In this document: in pieces, positions 1-5,436 of the stretch | How positions within the stretch are numbered: position 1 is the stretch's first letter | Layout: each line of letters starts with the position of its first letter | Source: Desulfobacterales bacterium C00003106 | Lineage (GTDB): Bacteria > Desulfobacterota > Desulfobacteria > Desulfobacterales > C00003106 | Direction of reading: 5' to 3' | Assembly (NCBI GenBank): GCA_001751015.1 | Contig: MAXM01000041.1 | Span: 1 to 6,096 of the forward strand | DNA length: 6,096 nucleotides | The notes under the pieces: generated by a model | Told to the model about the DNA's origin: nothing | Seen by the model: the letters and a program-made list of their open reading frames with translations, nothing else | Database searches by the model: none | Translations under genes and position numbers: made by a program

Positions 1-59
1 CCGGACAGGGCCGAGGCGGAGGACAGGGCCAGGGCCAAGGCAAAGGTGGCCGCCGTTGA
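1..59 (+). CDS. 3' end of a Gln/Gly-rich (DUF5320-like) protein, partial
   Basis: Only the last codons are present; the start lies upstream of the window. Positions 1-2 finish a codon, and the frame then reads GQGRGGGQGQGQGKGGRR followed by TGA at 57-59. This is almost the same tail as the gene ending at 6055 near the other edge of the window, with one Gly/Ser difference and four fewer residues in the Gln-Gly/Lys-Gly run. The frame is supported by that match, because differences between the copies are synonymous, conservative or a multiple of three. No function can be assigned from the tail alone. By analogy with the complete copy, the missing part could be a NifX-like domain or just a short DUF5320-like N-terminus. 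Confidence 0.75.
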   Translation, partial: GQGRGGGQGQGQGKGGRR

Positions 60-100
60 GGGAAAAATGGTTCTTAGGAAAAAAGGATGGGTCTTTGTAA
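1..100 (+). repeat. Direct repeat, left copy (gene tail plus 3' flank)
   Basis: Nearly identical to 5985-6096. The last 38 bases (63-100) match 6059-6096 exactly. Upstream of that there is one substitution just after the stop codon, a 12-base in-frame indel in the Gln/Gly-encoding tract and two substitutions close to the left edge. The repeat covers the coding end of the Gln/Gly-rich gene and about 41 bases of 3' flank. It is too diverged to be a simple exact assembly overlap. Confidence 0.9.
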
Positions 101-118
101 TGAATGAAGGGCCCATCC
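85..118 (+). terminator. Strong hairpin between the Gln/Gly-rich gene and the DUF5320 gene
   Basis: GGATGGGTCTTT (85-96) pairs with AAGGGCCCATCC (107-118) over 12 base pairs, two of them G-U, around a 10-base loop. It lies 25 bases after the stop at 59 and ends 4 bases before the ribosome binding site of the next gene (122-130). No T-tract follows, so it is not a classic intrinsic terminator. It may be an mRNA-stabilising or processing hairpin, or an element that controls access to the ribosome binding site. The left arm recurs at 6081-6092 at the right edge of the window. Confidence 0.45.
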
Positions 119-135
119 CCGAAAGGAGGAAGATT

Positions 136-513
136 ATGCCAGGATTTGACAGAAGCGGACCAATGGGAGCAGGCCCGGCAACGGGCGGAGGAAGAGGATT
201 CTGCGTCAATGCAAGCGCGGAATACGGAACCCGGTTTTTCGGGAATTACGGTTCCGGCGGAGGCATGGGATACGGTCGCGGTTTCAGGGGCGGCTATGGC
301 CCTGGGATGAGAGCGGGAGGTGCCGGTCGGTTTGGGTGGTCCAATCAGCCTCAATATGTCCCTTCATACACGCAGGACCAGGCAGCCGAGATCGAAATGC
401 TGAAGGCCCAGGCAGGTTCAGTGCAAATGACGCTTGATACGATTAGCAAACGAATAGCTGACCTTGAAAAGGGCGCTGCAGCGCCGTCCACCCCGGGAAA
501 AACAGATGATTAA
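136..513 (+). CDS. DUF5320-family glycine-rich protein with C-terminal coiled coil
   Basis: A 125-residue protein. I chose the ATG at 136 because AAAGGAGGA lies at 122-130 and the product then begins MPGFDRSGPMGAGPATGGGRG, the typical opening of DUF5320 proteins. An in-frame ATG at 46 would add 30 residues overlapping the preceding gene and the hairpin at 85-118, and is rejected. Residues 1-75 are rich in Gly, Arg, Tyr and Phe and contain one Cys (C23). Residues about 85-117 (EIEMLKAQAGSVQMTLDTIS onward) look like a heptad-patterned coiled coil ending in an Ala/Pro/Lys tail. The function of the family is unknown; members commonly sit beside MinD/ferredoxin ATPases and NifX-like proteins, as here. 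A scaffold or oligomerisation role is a guess. Its last 8 bases overlap the next gene, so the two are probably translationally coupled. Confidence 0.85.
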   Translation: MPGFDRSGPMGAGPATGGGRGFCVNASAEYGTRFFGNYGSGGGMGYGRGFRGGYGPGMRAGGAGRFGWSNQPQYVPSYTQDQAAEIEMLKAQAGSVQMTLDTISKRIADLEKGAAAPSTPGKTDD

Positions 514-895
514 CATACTAATAGTAAGCTCTGACAAGGATGCTTTGTCCGGTTTTACATCGACAATTGAAAAACATGATGATATCAATATGTCTTGGGC
601 GGAATCAGGCGGCAAGGCCCTGGATATGGTCCCTGTTAATGCCTTTGATCTCGTAGTCACAGATGAAACACTCAAAGACATGACAGGACTTGAATTTGCC
701 AGGAGCCTGGTTGCTGCAAGTCCTTTGGTCAACTGCAGCGCGGTAAGCAGGCTTTCACCCAAGGCATTTCATGAAGCAAGCGAAGGGCTGGGGCTGCTGA
801 TGCAACTTCCTCCCGGGCCGGGTAAAGAGCATGCGGAAAAGCTGATGCAGCATCTAAGAAGCGTATTGAGCCTTACGGTCGGTAGAACCGGTTAA
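506..895 (+). CDS. Degenerate response-regulator receiver-domain protein (stand-alone)
   Basis: A 129-residue single-domain protein with the receiver fold pattern: beta-1 INILIVSS, then AESGGKALDMV, then FDLVVTDETLKDMTGLEF, with D53 at the phospho-acceptor position. Several key residues are changed. The acidic pair after beta-1 is SS (S8, S9), although D10 and D12 follow. The usual switch Ser/Thr region reads SAVSRLS. The invariant Lys before Pro near beta-5 is absent (MQLPPGP, residues 99-105). There is no DNA-binding or output domain. The ATG at 506 overlaps the DUF5320 stop; a longer reading from 464 adds only out-of-place residues. The gene lies between the DUF5320 protein and the two ATPases, so it is more likely a protein-interaction module for this complex than part of a two-component pair; no histidine kinase is present in the window. 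Receiver ancestry is clear, but whether it is phosphorylated is uncertain. Confidence 0.8.
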   Translation: MINILIVSSDKDALSGFTSTIEKHDDINMSWAESGGKALDMVPVNAFDLVVTDETLKDMTGLEFARSLVAASPLVNCSAVSRLSPKAFHEASEGLGLLMQLPPGPGKEHAEKLMQHLRSVLSLTVGRTG

Positions 896-939
896 TTGAG
901 GCAAACGTCCTGTTCTGCCCTGCCGACCTATATTTTTTT
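877..939 (+). terminator. Terminator-like or attenuator hairpin before ATPase 1
   Basis: GGTCGGTAG (877-885) can pair with CTGCCGACC (920-928), 9 base pairs with one G-U, followed by TATATTTTTTTC with a run of seven T (933-939). The 34-base loop holds a small AACCGGTT palindrome. The structure straddles the stop of the receiver gene and lies in the only real gap of the operon, 17 bases upstream of the ATPase 1 start. The long loop makes it weaker than a standard intrinsic terminator. It could reduce read-through or act as an attenuator. Confidence 0.35.
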
Positions 940-955
940 CTGGAGATCATGGCTG

Positions 956-1807
956 ATGATTATAAGTATTGCAAGCGGAAAAGGCGGTACCGGAAAGACA
1001 ACCGTTGCCACGAACATGGCGGTTTCCATTGAAACGGGCGTTCAGATTCTCGACTGCGATGTCGAGGAGCCCAATGCCCACCTTTTTTTAAATCCAATAA
1101 TCGAAAAGCAAGAAGCGGTCTTTACGCCGGTCCCGGAAATAGATGAGACAAAATGCACCTTCTGCAAAAAATGCTCGGAAATATGCCGGTTCAAAGCAAT
1201 CACGGTCCTTGAAAAGGCGGTTCTGACATTTCCTGAGCTGTGCCACAGTTGCGGCGGATGCGTGGAGGTATGCCCGGAAGATGCAATCACTGAAACGGGC
1301 CGTGAACTCGGCTTGATTGAAAGAGGGCGGAGGGATAACATAGAGTTTGTGCATGGTCGCCTCAGGGTCGGCGAAGCCATGTCTCCCCCCTTGATCAAAA
1401 AGGTGCGATCGTTTACGCGTCCGGACATAACCACTATTATTGATGCACCGCCTGGAACATCCTGTCCTGTTATCGCTGCAATGAAGGGAGCCGATTTTGT
1501 TCTGCTGGTAACCGAGCCCACGCCTTTCGGTCTGCACGATCTAAAACTGGCTGTTGAGGCTGTCAAGATCCTCGATATTCCGAGCGGGCTGGTCATCAAC
1601 CGCTCAGACATGGGCGACAGCGGCGTAAAAGAGTATGCGGCAAAGGAAGGCCTGCCGATTCTCATGGAGATTCCCTTTGACCGGCGAATCGCCGAGACAT
1701 ATTCAAGGGGCGAACTTATGGTTGAGGCTATGCCGGAATGGAAGGAAACATTTCTCAAATTATACAATCAGATTAAGAAAACGGCAGAGCGCGAGGAGAA
1801 AGAATGA
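956..1807 (+). CDS. MinD-superfamily P-loop ATPase with inserted ferredoxin domain (ATPase 1)
   Basis: A 283-residue SIMIBI-class ATPase of the MinD/Mrp type. The deviant Walker A is SGKGGTGKTT (residues 7-16, signature Lys K9, P-loop Lys K14), the switch segment is DCDVEEPN (33-40), and the Walker B region is TIIDAPPG with D163. A bacterial ferredoxin domain with two [4Fe-4S] motifs is inserted after the switch: C67-C70-C73-C77 and C96-C99-C102-C106, the latter followed by Pro. The ATG at 956 starts directly at the first beta strand (MIISIASGKGG) with GGAG at 942-945. An upstream TTG at 896 would add 20 unconserved residues through the hairpin region and is not favoured. Its stop overlaps the next gene by ATGA. 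It is probably a cytoplasmic partner of ATPase 2. In Desulfovibrio, two such ATPases belong to the ORP complex. The electron donor and the metal handled here are unknown. Confidence 0.93.
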   Translation: MIISIASGKGGTGKTTVATNMAVSIETGVQILDCDVEEPNAHLFLNPIIEKQEAVFTPVPEIDETKCTFCKKCSEICRFKAITVLEKAVLTFPELCHSCGGCVEVCPEDAITETGRELGLIERGRRDNIEFVHGRLRVGEAMSPPLIKKVRSFTRPDITTIIDAPPGTSCPVIAAMKGADFVLLVTEPTPFGLHDLKLAVEAVKILDIPSGLVINRSDMGDSGVKEYAAKEGLPILMEIPFDRRIAETYSRGELMVEAMPEWKETFLKLYNQIKKTAEREEKE

Positions 1808-2679
1808 GAGAAATAGTTGTGATAAGCGGCAAGGGCGGCACCGGCAAGACAAGTCTGACCGCAGCCTTTGCATCTCTTGCTGAAAACATGGTGCTTTGTG
1901 ACGCTGATGTGGACGCCGCAGATCTTCACCTGCTAATGGATCCGGAAATAAAAGAGCGTCAGGATTTCCAGGGCGGCGGAACTGCCGTGATCAACCCGGA
2001 GAAATGCACCGAATGTGGTCTTTGCCTCGATCTTTGCAGGTTTGATGCAATCAAAGAAAACTTTGTGGTCGATCAGCTTGAATGCGAAGGATGCGGCGTC
2101 TGCGTTGACCTTTGTCCGGAAGGGGCCATCGATTTTCCGATAAATACCTGCGGTGAGTGGTTCATTTCAGAAACCCGCTTCGGTCCTATGGTCCATGCCA
2201 GGCTGGGCATCGCCGAGGAGAACTCCGGCAAGCTGGTCAGCCTTGTAAGGCAGGAGGCAAAAAAGCTTGCGGAAAAAAACAAGCTCGACCTGATTATCAC
2301 GGACGGACCTCCGGGCATAGGGTGTCCTGTTATCGCTTCGGTCGGCGGAGCCAGTGTAGTGCTCATTGTCGCAGAGCCGACAGTCTCAGGTCTGCACGAT
2401 ATGGAACGTGTCGCAGAGCTTGCCGCTCATTTCAGAGTGCCGGGAATGATATGTGTAAATAAATATGATCTGAATCCCGATCAGACAGAGGCCATTGAAA
2501 ACCTGGCAAAAAAGAAGGGAATAAGCGTGCTTGGGCGCATTCCTTTTGATCCTGTTTTTACGAAATCGATGATTAAAGGAAAGACCATTTTTGAATATAA
2601 TGAAAAATTAGAAGTATGCACGGCGGTTCAACGGATCTGGAAACAGATCGTGACTTCGCCTGCAATGAGTGGTAAGTAA
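1804..2679 (+). CDS. MinD-superfamily P-loop ATPase with inserted ferredoxin domain (ATPase 2)
   Basis: A 291-residue paralogue of ATPase 1 with the same domain order. The deviant Walker A is SGKGGTGKTS (residues 8-17, K10 and K15), the switch segment is CDADVDAADLH (32-42), the two [4Fe-4S] motifs are C68-C71-C74-C78 and C94-C97-C100-C104 followed by Pro, and Walker B is LIITDGPPG with D167. Conserved C-terminal elements include VNKYD and GRIPFDP. The start overlaps the stop of ATPase 1 (ATGA at 1804-1807), and GAGGAG at 1793-1798 is its ribosome binding site, so the two are almost certainly co-translated. The sequences differ enough, for example in the switch segment and C-terminus, that a heterodimer of specialised subunits is more likely than a recent duplication. 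It ends the first operon; no convincing intrinsic terminator follows directly. Confidence 0.93.
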   Translation: MREIVVISGKGGTGKTSLTAAFASLAENMVLCDADVDAADLHLLMDPEIKERQDFQGGGTAVINPEKCTECGLCLDLCRFDAIKENFVVDQLECEGCGVCVDLCPEGAIDFPINTCGEWFISETRFGPMVHARLGIAEENSGKLVSLVRQEAKKLAEKNKLDLIITDGPPGIGCPVIASVGGASVVLIVAEPTVSGLHDMERVAELAAHFRVPGMICVNKYDLNPDQTEAIENLAKKKGISVLGRIPFDPVFTKSMIKGKTIFEYNEKLEVCTAVQRIWKQIVTSPAMSGK

Positions 2680-2753
2680 AAACCTTTGTAATTATTCAGG
2701 TGGATAGACTGAAGGTAGAAGGCTAATAGGGACAAACAACTGTAGAGGGTTAC

Positions 2754-2941
2754 TATGGTTCGCTCAAAAATAAATTTACATTTTCAGGGGTCGAGGCGCC
2801 CGCATGGCAAGGCGCGAGGAGGGCGAATAGCGGGCTATTTAACCGACGAGCAACGCAGCCACTGTTTAACCGACGAGCAACGCAGGCATGAGGGATGGAT
2901 CGGTTCATCAAAATGTGAAGTTATTTTTGAGCGAACCCATA
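2754..2941. mobile_element. Palindromic MITE-like element A
   Basis: A 188-bp element bounded by imperfect inverted repeats of about 33 bases (2754-2786 and 2908-2941). Both arms contain TTCGCTCAAAAATAA or its complement, and they differ by one indel and a few substitutions. The interior holds the core AATAGC-GG-GCTATT (2826-2839) next to CAAGGCGCGAGG (2808-2819), plus a 21-base direct repeat. The core and its flanks match element C in reverse orientation (about 39 of 54 positions by hand alignment, 2808-2861 against 5189-5242). A 64-codon open frame across it (2755-2949) is a by-product. No transposase is present, so any mobility would depend on an enzyme elsewhere. It fills most of the gap between the two operons. 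Confidence 0.7.
2838..2885 (+). repeat. Two 21-base direct repeats inside element A
   Basis: The 21 bases at 2838-2858 recur exactly at 2865-2885, with a period of 27 bases. Each copy starts TTTAACCGACGAGCAAC. The related segment in element C is present only once, so this looks like a local duplication within element A. Confidence 0.9.
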
Positions 2942-2967
2942 ATTATTAATAAGGAGAATTGTACGTC

Positions 2968-3354
2968 ATGAAAAACGGTAGAATAGCTGTTCCATCCATG
3001 GGAAATGGCGGGCTGGACGGTCAGAGATCAGGCCATTTCGGACACTGTGATGTGTTCACATTTATCGATGTCAAAGACGGAGAGATCGCAAAGGTATCCA
3101 CAACTCAGAACCAGGAGCATGTACAGGGCGGGTGTATGGTGCCTGTAAACCTCCTGGCCGGCCATAACGTAACCGCCTTGATAGTCGGCGGCATCGGCAT
3201 GCGGCCGCTCATGGGGTTCAAACAGGTCGGCATTGATGTCTATTATGATGCGCAGAGGCCTGACACAAGACCTGTGGTGGAAGACCTGATAGCAGATAAT
3301 CTCCCCATGATCACAGAGAACCAGGTCTGCGGCGGGGGCGGTGGAGCAGTATAA
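2968..3354 (+). CDS. NifX/NifB-family (dinitrogenase Fe-Mo cofactor biosynthesis type) protein, Cys/His-bearing
   Basis: A 128-residue single-domain protein. The fold pattern is N-terminal GRIAVPSMGNGGLDGQ, then SGHFGHCDVFTFIDV (residues 21-35), a GGC motif at 54-56, and NVTALIVGGIGMRPL in the middle, as in NifX/NafY-like carriers of metal clusters. Candidate ligands are H23, H26, C27, H51 and C56, plus C121 in a VCGGGGGAV tail. I chose the ATG at 2968, with AAGGAG at 2951-2956 (11-base spacing, slightly long). A TTG at 2959 is also in frame but only 2 bases from the ribosome binding site. It opens the second gene group directly downstream of element A and is followed 19 bases later by the ORP-like gene. 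It probably binds or carries a cluster; the metal cannot be read from sequence. Confidence 0.88.
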   Translation: MKNGRIAVPSMGNGGLDGQRSGHFGHCDVFTFIDVKDGEIAKVSTTQNQEHVQGGCMVPVNLLAGHNVTALIVGGIGMRPLMGFKQVGIDVYYDAQRPDTRPVVEDLIADNLPMITENQVCGGGGGAV

Positions 3355-3373
3355 GCATAAGGAGAACGAGCGA

Positions 3374-3733
3374 ATGAAAGTAGCAGTCACATCAAGAGGG
3401 ACCGATCTTGATTCTGAAGTCGATCCCCGTTTTGGACGCGCGGCATATATACTCATAGTTGATTCGGAAACCCTTGAGTTCGAGGTCCTGGATAACAGCG
3501 AGAATGCAAACGCATTTGGAGGTGCGGGTATTCAGGCCGGCACCATGGTAAGCGACAGGGGAGCGGAGGTTCTGCTTACAGGTTACTGCGGACCCAATGC
3601 CTTCAAGACGCTTGATGCCGCAAGAATAAAGGTGGTCAATGATGCGAGCGGCAGCGTGAAAGACGCGGTAAAGGCCTTTAACGAAGGTAAACTGTCTGTT
3701 GCAAAGAGCGCAAATGTGGAAGCACACTGGTAA
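3374..3733 (+). CDS. ORP-like NifX/NifB-family metal-cluster-binding protein
   Basis: A 119-residue protein with the layout of the orange-protein branch of the NifX/NifB family: MKVAVTSRGTDLDSEVDPRFGRAAYILIVD at the N-terminus (DPRFGR at residues 28-33), GGAGIQAG in the middle, LLTGYCGPNAF, and a C-terminal ASGSVKDAVKAFNEGKL. In Desulfovibrio gigas the orange protein binds a Mo/Cu sulfide cluster without a covalent cofactor; assignment to that exact subtype is by resemblance from memory, not alignment. The only Cys lies in the YCGPNAF motif. The ATG at 3374 has AAGGAG at 3359-3364; an upstream in-frame ATG at 3341 overlaps the previous gene and is less likely. The next gene starts 2 bases after the stop. 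Together with the two ATPases upstream, it makes this an ORP-type locus. Confidence 0.85.
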   Translation: MKVAVTSRGTDLDSEVDPRFGRAAYILIVDSETLEFEVLDNSENANAFGGAGIQAGTMVSDRGAEVLLTGYCGPNAFKTLDAARIKVVNDASGSVKDAVKAFNEGKLSVAKSANVEAHW

Positions 3734-3735
3734 TC

Positions 3736-4743
3736 ATGTATCTTGCCCGAAAAGTAGTCGGAAACAGAATTAGATATTTTATCAGGGAGTCCTACAGAGA
3801 CGGTAAATATCTGCGGAGCCGGGAGCTTTGTGATCTCGGTACTGATCCATCAGATTATATTGTCTATCCGGGAGGCAATGCCTACTATATCGATGAGGTC
3901 GTGGAAGAAAGACTGGGATCTTTTGGCCAAGAACCGGACGCAGACGAACTGGAGGACATATTCTGGTGTTTCGTAGACCCGGAGATCAGATATGCGGTGG
4001 GATCCTTCAGGCAGAGAGGAAAAAAGAAACAGACAAGGGCGCTTAGCCGGGAAGATGAAGAGCGGTTACAAAGAGAGATTCACCTGTTTGATAAGCGGCG
4101 GATGCATTATCTGAGATCCGGTGAAATAGATCAAAGCAGAATCGGACGCGCATCTCCGAGGCTGTTTGCCGTGCTCTGCGACAAATCAAGGGACGAGATC
4201 GAACAACATTTCCTGAACATGGAAACAGACCTTGATCCATATGAACACAAAAGATACGTCTATGTTATATGCGATCTGCAGAGGTTTTTTACCCAACTCT
4301 CCGCAAAGATAATGCCCGAGGCTCTGGACCAGGACGATGTGGACAGACACTTCCTTGCCGAGATATGCCGCCTCAACAGCGATCCTTCCTTCTGGCAAGG
4401 GATGAACAAGGGAGGCGGCCTGCATGAATACATGATCCGTTATGTGATCATGTACTTTGACACCGAATTCCAGCGGAGTTCTTTCCTGGATGACTACCTG
4501 CGGAACTTCATTGACGCCAAGAGGTTTTATACGGCGCCTGCGAAAAAAAGCTCCGTGAACCTGGATGAGGCCGGCACGCTCTTTGGTGTGACAAGGGCAA
4601 GCATAGAAAAGATGACAAAGCGAGGTCTCACACGCCTTTACCGCCGCATGGCACAAAAACTCCACCCCGACAAAGGCGGGGATCATGATAAATTCATAAA
4701 ATTAACCGAGACCTACAGAGACTTGTTAAACAGGACGAAATAG
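3736..4743 (+). CDS. Uncharacterised protein with C-terminal J domain (DnaJ-like)
   Basis: A 335-residue protein starting 2 bases after the ORP-like stop, without a clear ribosome binding site of its own, so probably translationally coupled. Residues 1-60 are a compact basic/aromatic region with RYFIRESYRDGKY and the motif YPGGNAYYIDEVVEE. Residues about 65-270 look mainly helical and charged; I recognise no domain there. Residues 276-331 match a J domain: LDEAGTLFGV, then RLYRRMAQKLHPDKGGDHDK with HPD at 310-312, then a final helix FIKLTETYRDLL. The HPD tripeptide and the basic helix before it are intact, so it should stimulate an Hsp70. A C-terminal J domain with no Gly/Phe or zinc region makes it a specialised J protein. 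By analogy with HscB in Fe-S assembly, it may deliver a client such as the ORP-like protein to DnaK; that role is inference. It is the last gene of its group. Confidence 0.85.
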   Translation: MYLARKVVGNRIRYFIRESYRDGKYLRSRELCDLGTDPSDYIVYPGGNAYYIDEVVEERLGSFGQEPDADELEDIFWCFVDPEIRYAVGSFRQRGKKKQTRALSREDEERLQREIHLFDKRRMHYLRSGEIDQSRIGRASPRLFAVLCDKSRDEIEQHFLNMETDLDPYEHKRYVYVICDLQRFFTQLSAKIMPEALDQDDVDRHFLAEICRLNSDPSFWQGMNKGGGLHEYMIRYVIMYFDTEFQRSSFLDDYLRNFIDAKRFYTAPAKKSSVNLDEAGTLFGVTRASIEKMTKRGLTRLYRRMAQKLHPDKGGDHDKFIKLTETYRDLLNRTK

Positions 4744-4766
4744 GTTCCCCCGCAACGTCGCCACAC

Positions 4767-4784
4767 AGACCTGCATCGAGGTCT
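4767..4784 (+). terminator. Small hairpin after the J-domain gene, weak terminator candidate
   Basis: AGACCT and AGGTCT form a 6-bp stem around GCATCG, 23 bases after the stop at 4743. The following bases are C-rich with few T, so termination here would be weak or Rho-dependent. Confidence 0.25.
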
Positions 4785-4801
4785 CAACCCCCTTCCTTAG
4801 G

Positions 4802-4977
4802 AACGGGGACGAAATAACTTCCGCAATTATGCATCATAGCTTCAGGCCACCTTTGCCCGATCTCAAATCCCAAAAACCTCAAAATAGCTTGCTATTCCCT
4901 CACCTTTTGTGATTTGAGATCGAACAAATTTGACCCAACTCTATGCGCCTACTTGGGAAAGTTATTCCGTCCCCGTT
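4802..4977. mobile_element. Palindromic MITE-like element B with nested inverted repeats
   Basis: The outer inverted repeat is AACGGGGACGAAATAACTT (4802-4820) against 4959-4977, 19 bases with one mismatch. An inner inverted repeat of 18 bases, CGATCTCAAATCCCAAAA (4858-4875) against 4905-4922, has one mismatch. At the centre is the palindrome AATAGCTTGCTATT (4883-4896), identical to that of element C and close to that of element A. The GGGGACG-type ends resemble REP-like repeats I associate with deltaproteobacterial genomes; that link is from memory. No transposase is present. Extruded, it would form a long stepped hairpin and could also end transcription from both sides. Confidence 0.7.
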
Positions 4978-5044
4978 CTTAGCTTTCGTTATCCTCAAAT
5001 CGTTCTATTCTCATACCTTTCCCATTCAGAACTCACGAATCAAC

Positions 5045-5081
5045 GGTTCACATTGTCGGTGAACCCTGAACCCTTGAACGG
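5045..5081. repeat. Hairpin plus short TGAACCC repeats
   Basis: GGTTCAC (5045-5051) pairs with GTGAACC (5059-5065) around a 7-base loop. Its right arm runs into TGAACCC (5060-5066), TGAACCC (5067-5073) and TGAACGG (5075-5081). It is probably a remnant of a genomic repeat; no function is evident. Confidence 0.5.
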
Positions 5082-5137
5082 TTACCTCATATCTTAGGCA
5101 TCCTGCACATCCTGTCAAGAAATGGAAATCCTCGTAC

Positions 5138-5298
5138 TATACCTCGAAAGGCCATAACTTGCGATTTTTCGCCGGCCATGAACATCAATAGCTGTGTTGC
5201 TCAGGCTTGAAATAGCTTGCTATTCCGCACCTTCGCGCCTTGCTCTTGATGCTCATTGCTCACCGAAAAAAACGCAATTTATAACCTTCCGAGGTATA
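5138..5298. mobile_element. Palindromic MITE-like element C
   Basis: A 161-bp element starting TATACCTCG (5138-5146) and ending with its exact complement CGAGGTATA (5290-5298). The arms extend inward with good complementarity for roughly 55 bases: CATAACTTGCGATTTTTCG on the left against CGAAAAAAACGCAATTTAT on the right, then ATGAACATCAATAGC against GCTCTTGATGCTCAT. The centre is AATAGCTTGCTATT (5211-5224) beside CCGCACCTTCGCGCCTTG, which is the reverse complement of the core of element A with some changes. The arms differ from those of A and B while the core is shared. There is no coding sequence inside. Confidence 0.7.
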
Positions 5299-5321
5299 TC
5301 AAGCTGAAACATCGGTCACGT

Positions 5322-5361
5322 AGAGTCGCATACAGACTACTATAACCCCTGACAGAGTCGC
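5322..5361 (+). promoter_or_regulatory. Spaced direct repeat AGAGTCGC, possible activator site
   Basis: AGAGTCGC occurs at 5322-5329 and 5354-5361, 32 bases apart (about three helical turns) and 75-115 bases upstream of the sigma-54 promoter, where enhancer-binding proteins often bind. Between it and the promoter lies an AT-rich tract and a loose IHF-like match at 5409-5421 (two mismatches). Assignment as a binding site is speculative. Confidence 0.25.
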
Positions 5362-5436
5362 GGCAATGCTTTCTTTTCTATATTTTATTTCTTAATAAAA
5401 CATACCCGTCTCAATAAATTCATACGGTTATAATCA

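Larger units (their letters stand above)
4744..5436. other. Long non-coding region between the J-domain gene and the sigma-54 promoter
   Basis: About 690 bases without a plausible gene on either strand. From left to right it contains a small hairpin (4767-4784), element B (4802-4977), a hairpin with TGAACCC repeats (5045-5081), element C (5138-5298), a spaced 8-base direct repeat (5322-5361) and an AT-rich tract (about 5369-5403) leading to the promoter at 5437. I see no tRNA, rRNA or known riboswitch. Stretches 4985-5044 and 5082-5137 show nothing recognisable. Confidence 0.8.

Noticed and set aside
46..135. N-terminal extension of the DUF5320 protein from the ATG at 46
   Set aside because: It overlaps the end of the preceding gene and runs through the hairpin; the family motif and a strong ribosome binding site place the start at 136.
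896..955. TTG start adding 20 residues to ATPase 1
   Set aside because: The added residues do not resemble the family, which begins right at the P-loop strand, and the bases form the terminator-like hairpin.
1042..1767. Long antisense open frame (241 codons) opposite ATPase 1
   Set aside because: It is a shadow of a conserved coding sequence; the translation shows no domain and the + strand frame has complete catalytic motifs.
2838..2885. Start of a CRISPR array
   Set aside because: Only two repeat copies with a 6-base gap, located within a palindromic element; there are no cas genes or spacers.
2755..2949. 64-codon open frame on the + strand
   Set aside because: It lies almost exactly on element A, starts inside its left inverted repeat, and includes the duplicated 21 bases; there is no ribosome binding site or recognisable protein.
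4186..4686. Antisense open frame opposite the J-domain gene
   Set aside because: The + strand frame carries a clear J domain; the antisense translation has no recognisable features.
5429..5434. TATAAT as a housekeeping sigma-70 promoter
   Set aside because: No acceptable -35 hexamer at the expected distance, and a much better sigma-54 match lies 3 bases downstream.
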